NCBI GenBank assembly: GCA_026770575.1
Contig: MU657165.1
Location: 344,235-369,731 of the forward strand
Direction: 5' to 3'
Length of the DNA: 25,497 nt
From: Pelagophyceae sp. CCMP2097
Lineage: Eukaryota; Sar; Pelagophyceae
Each line of letters starts with the position of its first letter. Within the stretch, counting starts at the first letter, position 1. A program made the position numbers and the translations under genes. The notes below the pieces were generated by a model. It was not told where the DNA came from. It worked only from the letters and a program-made list of their open reading frames with translations, and searched no databases. Of this stretch, positions 19,868 through 25,497 are shown one piece after another.

Positions 19868-20971
19868 ATGTGGCGATTCCTCGCGGTCGTCCTGGGCTGC
19901 GCGGCGGCCAAGGGGCCCGCGCTGAAGCCGAAGCCGCAGCTGACGCTGCGGCAGCACGCGCTGGCAGGGGCCATCGCCAGGTACGTCGTGGCCGTTATTT
20001 CCAACGGCGCCGAGCGTTGCGGTAGGTGCGCTGCGCAGTCGGCGGTGCACCCGCTGAACGTGGCCAAGACGCTGCTGCAGACGCAGGGCGGCGGCGCCAT
20101 CCTGCGGTCCGCGCTCGCCGCGCCGCTCCGCGCGGGCCCCGTGCTCCTCCGCGGCCTGCGCGCGCAGGCGTTGCTGAGCCTGCCCAACGGGGCGCTGAAC
20201 TTTTGCGCTATGGAGGGCTCGAAGCGCGCGTTGGAGAGGTTCCTGGAGGCGTGCGACATCAAACCGCCTAAGGGGGTCATCGACCTCTGCTCCGCGTCCA
20301 TCGGCACCGCCACCGCCACGCTTGTCTCGCTCCCGCAGTCCGTCCTCAACGACCGCATCATGGCCGGCGCACACTCTGGTCTAGGCGACGCTTTGAAGTC
20401 GATTGGCGTGCGAGGCCTTTACCCCATGAAAACGTGGAACGCCGCCCTCGTGGCCAAGGTGCCCGCCTACTCGCTGAACTGGGTCGTCTACCAGCACCTC
20501 CGCCGCTGGCGCGCGAAGAACAAGCCCGAGCACCTGCGCGGCGAACACGGTACGTTTGATGCGGACAAGCCCCCCCGCTTTAAAGCCCCCCCGCTTATGG
20601 CGACCCCCGCAGCTTCGCCCGTCGAGGACGTCATCATCGGGGCGATTGCGAGCTCGCTGTCGGTGTGCATCATGATCCCGTTTGACACGATCAAGGTACG
20701 TATGACGACGAACAATATCGGTTTTATCCCGTACACGGGCGTCGGCAACGCGCTGCGCAGGATGCTCGCCGAGGAGGGCTTGATCTGCTTCTACCGGGGC
20801 CTGCCGCCGAGGCTTTTATCGGTGGTGCCCATGACGGCGATACAATTTGCGATTTACGAAGTTTGCAAACGACGAATACCCGACGTGGAGCAGTCGCTCC
20901 GCAACATGCTTTCGCAGAAGAGCCTCCAGCCCGCGCTGACAGGTTTCGAGGCCTCCGAGGCCGCGCGGTGA
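19868..20971 (+). CDS. SLC25 mitochondrial-carrier-family protein
   Basis: Exons 19868-19980, 20026-20549, 20613-20971 (331 aa). Both introns (45 and 63 nt; donors GTACGT) are multiples of three without stops, so the reading frame is open through them; the splices are chosen because they give GAIARCAAQSAVHPLNVAKT and LRGEHASPVEDVIIGAIA, normal for the family. Carrier signatures: HPLNVAKTLLQTQ (Asn replaces the usual acid), LPQSVLNDRIMAG (degenerate) and a canonical IPFDTIKVRM, with GLYPMKTWNA and GLICFYRGLPPRLLSVVPMTA after repeats 2 and 3. Six membrane helices are expected. The N-terminus MWRFLAVVLGCAAAKG looks like a signal peptide, unusual for an inner-membrane carrier and possibly a sign of plastid-envelope or other targeting. 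The substrate cannot be told. Confidence 0.9.
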   Translation: MWRFLAVVLGCAAAKGPALKPKPQLTLRQHALAGAIARYVVAVISNGAERCGRCAAQSAVHPLNVAKTLLQTQGGGAILRSALAAPLRAGPVLLRGLRAQALLSLPNGALNFCAMEGSKRALERFLEACDIKPPKGVIDLCSASIGTATATLVSLPQSVLNDRIMAGAHSGLGDALKSIGVRGLYPMKTWNAALVAKVPAYSLNWVVYQHLRRWRAKNKPEHLRGEHGTFDADKPPRFKAPPLMATPAASPVEDVIIGAIASSLSVCIMIPFDTIKVRMTTNNIGFIPYTGVGNALRRMLAEEGLICFYRGLPPRLLSVVPMTAIQFAIYEVCKRRIPDVEQSLRNMLSQKSLQPALTGFEASEAAR

Positions 20972-21058
20972 CAGTTTTCGAGTTTTCCAGACCCGGCGGC
21001 GCCCTTTCTCGGCGCCTTAAATATTGTTTCCCTCCAAGTCGCCTCAAAAGGTATTCTC

Positions 21059-21850
21059 TTAGAAGACGGAGGAGCCGTCGGACTTGACCGTGTTCTTGAA
21101 GCGGTCGTCGACGCGGATGAGGTGGTACCCAAACTGAGTTTTGACAGGCCCGACGACGACGCCCACGGGCACTGTCTCGTCGAAGCACACCTTGTCAAAC
21201 TCAGCAACCATCTTCCCGGGCTCGAACCTAGAGCAGGCCTGCTCACAACTGCGCCCATGTCTACGGTCCGCGTCTTTGTTCGCCGACGCGGTCCGTCGCG
21301 TGCCCAGCGAGCCGCCGCTCTTCCCTGACGGGCAGGTAGAAAACGCGCGCGCCGCGTCACCAAACGTCTGGCCGCCGAGGATGGCCGCCATGACCTCGTT
21401 TGCCGTCTCCTCCGTCGCCACCTGCGGCCGGCGGCGTCCGACAGTGTCTCGATAAAAAGTTGCAAAAAGGGTGGCCGGGTGCTTTGAAGAGAAAGAGCCG
21501 CGGAATCGAAGGCGCCTCGGCAGAGGTGCGCACCAGGATGTGCGACGCCTTGGTGCGACCTGCCGATTTTCGTCAGGCTTGCGGGACGGCCGCCGACCTC
21601 CCCCCCCGACAAGCAACGACACCGGCGCAAACGGTCGTCAAAGGCTTGGTTGGAGAACGCCTAGGGGCCCGCGTCTTCCGAGGCCGCAGGCGCTCCTCGA
21701 GAGGGTCGCGTGACTCACGCCCTTGAAGATATCCATAATGCCGCGCAGTTGCGTCTGTTTCGCCGCCGCGCGGGCGGGCTGCTGCGCCGGCGCAAACCCG
21801 ACGGCGGCGCAGGCTAGGAGGAGCACCGCGAGGGCGCGGCGGGCGGCCAT
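21059..21850 (-). CDS. Plastid-targeted parvulin peptidyl-prolyl isomerase
   Basis: Catalyses cis-trans isomerisation of peptidyl-proline bonds. Exons (minus): 21850-21719, 21548-21534, 21421-21300, 21227-21059 (about 145 aa). The leader MAARRALAVLLLACAAVG|FAPAQQPARAA is a signal peptide plus an AVGFAP motif, the heterokont plastid pattern. Parvulin core: ASHILVATEETANEVMAAI, GGQTFGDAARAFSTCPSGKS, GGSLGTFEPGKMVAEFDKV, GPVKTQFGYHLIRV; both active-site His residues (SHIL, GYHLI) are present. Exon 2 is a 15-nt microexon, or 26 nt (21559-21534) if intron 1 begins GCGTGA instead of GTGAGT. Intron 3 begins with GC. The plain single-domain form (no chaperone arm) resembles small stromal parvulins. 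Confidence 0.9.
21228..21299 (-). other. GC-AG intron in the parvulin gene
   Basis: GGGCAC|GCGACG donor and CTGCTCTAG|G acceptor, phase 2, restore GGSLGTFEPGKMVAEFD, one of the best conserved parvulin strings. No GT donor gives this sequence. It is among the firmest GC-AG introns in the window. Confidence 0.8.
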
Positions 21851-22275
21851 CGTCGACGCGAGCCGGAACACGCGGTGCTCTGCTGAAGTCAACTTGTGAC
21901 TTGCAAGTCGGTGCGGGACTTTCTGTGGACTTGTTCAAAGCCCCATAAGAATTCCCGTGTTTCTAAGGCCGAACCGCGCAAAAGGTGCGCTCCTCGCGCC
22001 GCCGGGCACCAGCGCAGTCGCTGCGTCTTGCGCGTGGCTCTGAGGCAAAAAAAACGGCCAAATTGACTGGATCTTTGTTCAGCGATCGTATTCTCCGGCC
22101 AGCCGTCACCGGTCACGACGTGCGGGGCTGGGTCGGTCACGTTCAGTGCCAGGCGGAGCACGACACGCGGTGTGGCGGCCTTAGGCGGTTCGTCGTCGCT
22201 GAGTGTTCAAGTTGACCCACGACTACGCCGACGCGCGCTCTGTGACGCCCCCGCGGCGGCGGGCGAGGCGGGAGC
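21851..22275. promoter_or_regulatory. Divergent intergenic region, parvulin and zinc-finger genes
   Basis: About 425 bp of shared upstream DNA. The part from 21885 to 22090 is AT-richer, with an A-run at 22046-22053. No additional gene or RNA was recognised. An in-frame ATG at 21892 could extend the parvulin leader by 14 residues, but the signal peptide begins more naturally at 21850. Confidence 0.4.
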
Positions 22276-23508
22276 ATGCCGCGCGACGTCGGGTGCCCGA
22301 TGTGCGGCAAGAGGTGAGCCGGGGCGCCGCAGGGGCGCCACTATTCGACCGCGAGCGAGGCCTTTTCGGCGCGGATGCGTTTCGTAGGTTTTTCAAGCAC
22401 TCGTTACCCATACACCTCCCGCAGTGCGAGAAGAAGCGCGACGCGCAGGAGCTCCCCTGCCCGCACTGCGACGCGCTAGTCCGCGCGCCCGACTTTCGAG
22501 ACCACGAGCGCAAGTGCAAGCGACGGCCCCAGGCTGGCTTTCAAAGGCCGGGCGAGCGAGACGCCTTCTCCACCGTGCGCACAGCCGGGAGCGGCGGCGC
22601 GTACACCAAGTCGAGCGCCGTCAACGCGCCCTACGGCGCGCGCCCGACGTCCTCAGGCGGCGGGTACGCGCGCGCGGCGGCGACGCTGCCGGCGCGCGGC
22701 GTGCCGGCGCAAGGCGGGCTGCCGGTACGCGGCGCGACAAGGTTCCCGGAGCACGTGCGCGGCTCGGCCGACGCGCGGTCGCTGGCGGCGTCGGCGCCCT
22801 TTGGCGATTCAGGCGGCGGTGATTCGCGCATCCGCTGCGGGGTCTGCGGGCGTGGTTTTAGCGCGGACCGAGTCGCCATCCATCAGAGAATCTGCCGCAA
22901 GATCGCACACAAGGACCGCCGCGTCTTCGACGTACCAAACTGCGTCCCGGGAACGCCGTCGCGCGCGGCATCACAGACTTTCGATTCACGTCGGGGCAAG
23001 ACGCTCGTGACAGAAACATGCGGCTCGTATACCGTTGCGGCTGTAGGTGGCGGCGGTGCGTCAGGCGCGCGTGGCAGAGGCCAACGGCCTGGGTTCGTCG
23101 CTGCCGCGGCGAGGCGCGTCGCGCGCCGGCGGCGCGCGGCGCGGCGCGGGCGCGGTGTCGCCGCCGAGGAGCGCGCTGTCTCCGCCGAGGAGCGCACTGT
23201 CGCCGCCTCGGCAGAACCGGTGGCGCGAGCAGTCCAACGCCTTTCAAGCCATGGTCCGCGACGCGCGGCGCATGAAGGCCGCCGAGCAGCGGGGCGTCCC
23301 CGCGTCGCGCATCCAGCCGTCGCGCGCGGCAACGTCCGCGTACGCCTCGCTCCAGTCGGACTTTGTGCCATGCCCACACTGCGGCCGCACGTTCAGCGAC
23401 CAGGCGGCGGCGCGACACATCCCGCAGTGCGCAAACATCATCAACAAGCCGCGCGCGCCGCCCGGCGTCAAGCGCTCGCCGCAGGCTCCGCGCGCGTTTG
23501 GCCGCTGA
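22276..23508 (+). CDS. C2HC zinc-finger protein (ZC2HC1-like), four fingers
   Basis: Exons 22276-22313, 22388-22931, 23047-23508 (347 aa), with introns GTGAGC...CGTAG and GTACCA...TGTAG. Four C2HC fingers: CPMCGKR/FFKHSLPIHLPQC (split by intron 1), CPHCDALVRAPDFRDHERKC, CGVCGRGFSADRVAIHQRIC and CPHCGRTFSDQAAARHIPQC. Finger 3 is followed by RKIAHKDRRVFDVAAVRQAR, the basic 'KR.VFD..K.R' tail typical of the ZC2HC1 family; finger 4 is followed by a short basic tail. Linkers are Gly/Ala/Arg-rich and disordered, with a SPPRSAL repeat at about 23157-23213. ZC2HC1-type proteins are linked to cilia and flagella and to RNA or protein binding; no function can be fixed here. Confidence 0.9.
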
Positions 23509-23647
23509 CGCAAAGCCCGCGGGACGCGCGGAGAGACAAGTGAACAATAATATGAAAGGGACCCCTATGCTCGCGACCCTCCCGGGCGACGTGCAATTGT
23601 GGCGGTGGGTCCACTTCGCGCTTCGCGCGCGCCGCGGCAAGAGGAGA

Positions 23648-24814
23648 CTAGTAGCGCACGGCTGAGTCTTGCACGACCGAGGCCTGGACGACCGAGCCCT
23701 GGACGACCGAGCCCTGGACGACCGAGCCCTGCACGGGCTGCATGAAGCCTTGGACGGGCTGCGCCAGGTAGGCTTGCTGCGGCTCAGCGTAGCCTATTTG
23801 CGGCTCCGCGTAGCCTGGCTGCGGCTGCGCGTAGCCTATTTGCTGCGGCGCGTAGCCTATTTGCTCCGGCTGCGCGTAGCCTTGGTGCGGCTGCGCGTAG
23901 CCCCGCTGCGGTGAGCCGTGCTGCGGCATGGCGGCGTACCTAGTGGCCCTGTCGAGCACCTCCACGCCTCAGGTGAGCCCCCCGTCGAGCGCCTCCGCGC
24001 TTCTGGATCGCCGGACTCACCCGTGGACGGGCGCGGCTTGTTGCGGTTGGACGTAGCCCTGCATGGTGCGCATCTCGATGCGCGGCTTGGGTCGCCCCGT
24101 GATGATGGCGCCGCCGAGTAAGTCGGACGCGGCTGCAGCCGCGTGGTGGTGGGCCGGAAAGACGTGCGTGTGCCGCGCGCGCTGCCGCTGCTGGCCGGCG
24201 TTGAGCGCCAAGAAGATGCTGACGCCGATGCAGCCACAGATGCAGCAAAAGGCCACAATGGTGAAGATGATGGCGAGGATGACGCCCGCAGTCGGGCCTC
24301 GTGTCTTCTCAAAGTCGTAGCAGACGCGGCCCTGGTTCTCGCCCCCTTTGCAGCAAGAGTACTCGTAGTACGTGTCGCCGCGGTAGTCGATGGTGTTCGT
24401 GTGCAGCTCGCGCGCCACGCCCACGCTGCAAGAGCAGCCTTCGCGCTCGCTCCCGGCCCAGCAGTCGTTGCCGTCGGCGCCATCCGGAGACGTGCAATGC
24501 TCCGAGCTGCAGACGCTCCCAAAGTCGAAGACGGCGGCCTCCATGCAGTCGCAGTAGACTTGGACGTCGCAGTAGCACCCGGATGGTTTGTCCGGGTAGG
24601 CGCAGGTGCCCTGGGCGAAGATGCACGCATCGACCATCGCACAGCCGGCGCAGCAGCCTGCGCCGGGTACGGATGCCGCTTTCGCGTCGCAGGCGGCTTG
24701 CGCTCGTGTGTAGCGCGAAGAGTTTGAGATCGTGAGAGAAGACTGCATGGACGCCCATTGCGTCGAGATCGCCGCCGCCGGAGCGAAGAGCGGCAGCGCC
24801 GAAACGAACCGCAT
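23648..24814 (-). CDS. Type I membrane protein with Cys-rich ectodomain and GYAQP-repeat tail
   Basis: Exons (minus): 24814-24021 and 23939-23648 (361 aa), with an 81-nt intron (GTGAGT...CACTAG). The start is the ATG of MRFVSALPLFAPAAA, a signal peptide; another in-frame ATG lies 30 bp upstream. The ectodomain (about residues 20-165) is rich in cysteine (CCAGCAMVDACIF, CYCDVQVYCDC, CSCSVG, YSCCKGG). One membrane helix, AGVILAIIFTIVAFCCICGC, follows, with a Cys cluster at its inner half that could be palmitoylated. The cytosolic tail is built from GYAQP/GYAEPQ repeats and then VVQGS repeats, like the low-complexity tails of annexin or shisa-type adaptors. I do not recognise the family; receptor or adaptor is speculation. 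Confidence 0.88.
23680..23900 (-). repeat. Tail repeats of the type I membrane protein
   Basis: Two coding tandem arrays: 15-bp units (CTGGACGACCGAGCC on the plus strand) at about 23684-23742, encoding VVQGS three to four times, and imperfect 21-24-bp units at about 23765-23900, encoding GYAQP, GYAPQQI and GYAEPQ. Units are near-identical, so copy number probably varies. Confidence 0.85.
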
Positions 24815-25497
24815 ACGCCGTTCACGCGCACGCGGTAACCGCAACTGAGGGATCTTCCAGAACTCGCGCGACGCGAACCGGACAAGAATTCAAAAGGAGT
24901 GAAAAGGAGCGCGCGCGAAAATTCCGCGTCCAATCACTGTTGAATCAAATTCGGAACAAATGCAAATCCCGACGAGGGTCCCGACGGCGGTCAGAGGCGC
25001 AAGGCTTACGCGACGCGTGTCAGGGAGGCGCGCTTCTGCGGCCGCGTGCTCGGAGGCATGTATACTGACGAATACTTGCGAGGTAGCCACGAAAAAACGC
25101 CCCGTTGACGCATTACGCATTGGAACCTTGGCTCGCAAGTCACGGCACTGGCCGAGGTTCGAGGCGCCTGCGGGCCGGGCGACCGCAGCCGAAGCGAAGC
25201 CTCTTCGTCCACGCCTTGCTCTGCAGCCGGGTATCAATCTAAGGGCGGGTTTTGAGGGGAGGTTTGCACGATCTTGGGGCACGTTTGGGCTTGACGCGCC
25301 TTTGCCATCGACATCGACCTCAACAATGCTGTCATTTCATTCGACTCTGTGCCTCTGGGGGACCCGGTTTGAGAGACATTGAGAGCCCCGAGTCGAGAGG
25401 CACACGTGTTGTTTGTTGGTCGCGGAGAGCTAAAAAGCCCGGGACCGTTCTCCTTCTTGGTTTGTTTTACGGCCGCTGTTTCCGGCTCTCGGTCGTC
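24815..25497. other. Right-hand end; no gene recognised
   Basis: Upstream of the minus-strand membrane-protein gene. The AT-richer part at about 24880-24960 probably holds its promoter and leader. The remainder contains open frames on both strands, none with recognisable domains, and no tRNA or repeat. Lower GC near 25300-25480 (TTGTTTGTTGG, TTCTTGGTTTGTTTTAC) suggests an untranslated or intergenic region of a gene beyond the window. Confidence 0.4.

Noticed and set aside
20696..20701. GTACGT after ATCAAG in the carrier gene as a splice donor
   Set aside because: The sequence encodes the conserved DTIKVRM motif of carriers and continues in frame; splicing would destroy it.

Overview
The window looks like nuclear DNA of a GC-rich, gene-dense photosynthetic stramenopile (heterokont alga), most like a pelagophyte such as Aureococcus; the species is inferred, not shown. 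Reasons: every gene I could rebuild is eukaryotic and most are split by short introns (about 40-230 nt); two proteins begin with a signal peptide followed by an ASAFAP-like plastid motif containing Phe (TspO-like protein and parvulin); the pyruvate dehydrogenase kinase ends like plant enzymes; and all the families are eukaryotic. No operons, Shine-Dalgarno sites, CRISPR, rRNA or tRNA were seen.

Layout, left to right: (1) 443-4707 +, a large secreted, probably GPI-anchored cell-surface protein with Gly-Ser, Asp/Tyr and Pro-Thr low-complexity stretches; (2) 4949-6153 -, ankyrin-repeat protein; (3) 6693-8522 -, mitochondrial pyruvate dehydrogenase kinase; (4) 8784-10174 -, triosephosphate isomerase; (5) 10475-11644 -, plastid-targeted TspO/MBR-like membrane protein; (6) 11930-12959 -, SAP-domain protein like SARNP/Tho1; (7) 13099-14130 +, mitochondrial lipoyl-domain protein whose C-terminus resembles KGD4/MRPS36, the E3-recruiting subunit of 2-oxoglutarate dehydrogenase; (8) 14236-15663 -, two-pore K+ channel with EF-hand; (9) 16317-17868 +, TBC Rab-GAP; (10) 18228-19594 -, ER lectin with two MRH domains (erlectin/OS-9 type); (11) 19868-20971 +, SLC25 carrier; (12) 21059-21850 -, plastid-targeted parvulin; (13) 22276-23508 +, four-finger C2HC zinc-finger protein; (14) 23648-24814 -, type I membrane protein with a Cys-rich ectodomain and a GYAQP-repeat tail.

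Exon structures were built by hand from splice signals, reading-frame phase and family conservation; no transcript data were available. The genes are not a pathway cluster, although central carbon metabolism recurs (PDK, TPI and the lipoyl-KGD4 protein). The most interesting points are the lipoyl-KGD4 fusion, an unusual splice-donor preference (GTGCG, plus several GC-AG introns forced by conserved protein sequence), introns sharing internal words that suggest decayed introner copies, a shared palindromic element in two intergenic regions, and a helicase-associated-domain fragment found on both sides of the TBC gene.
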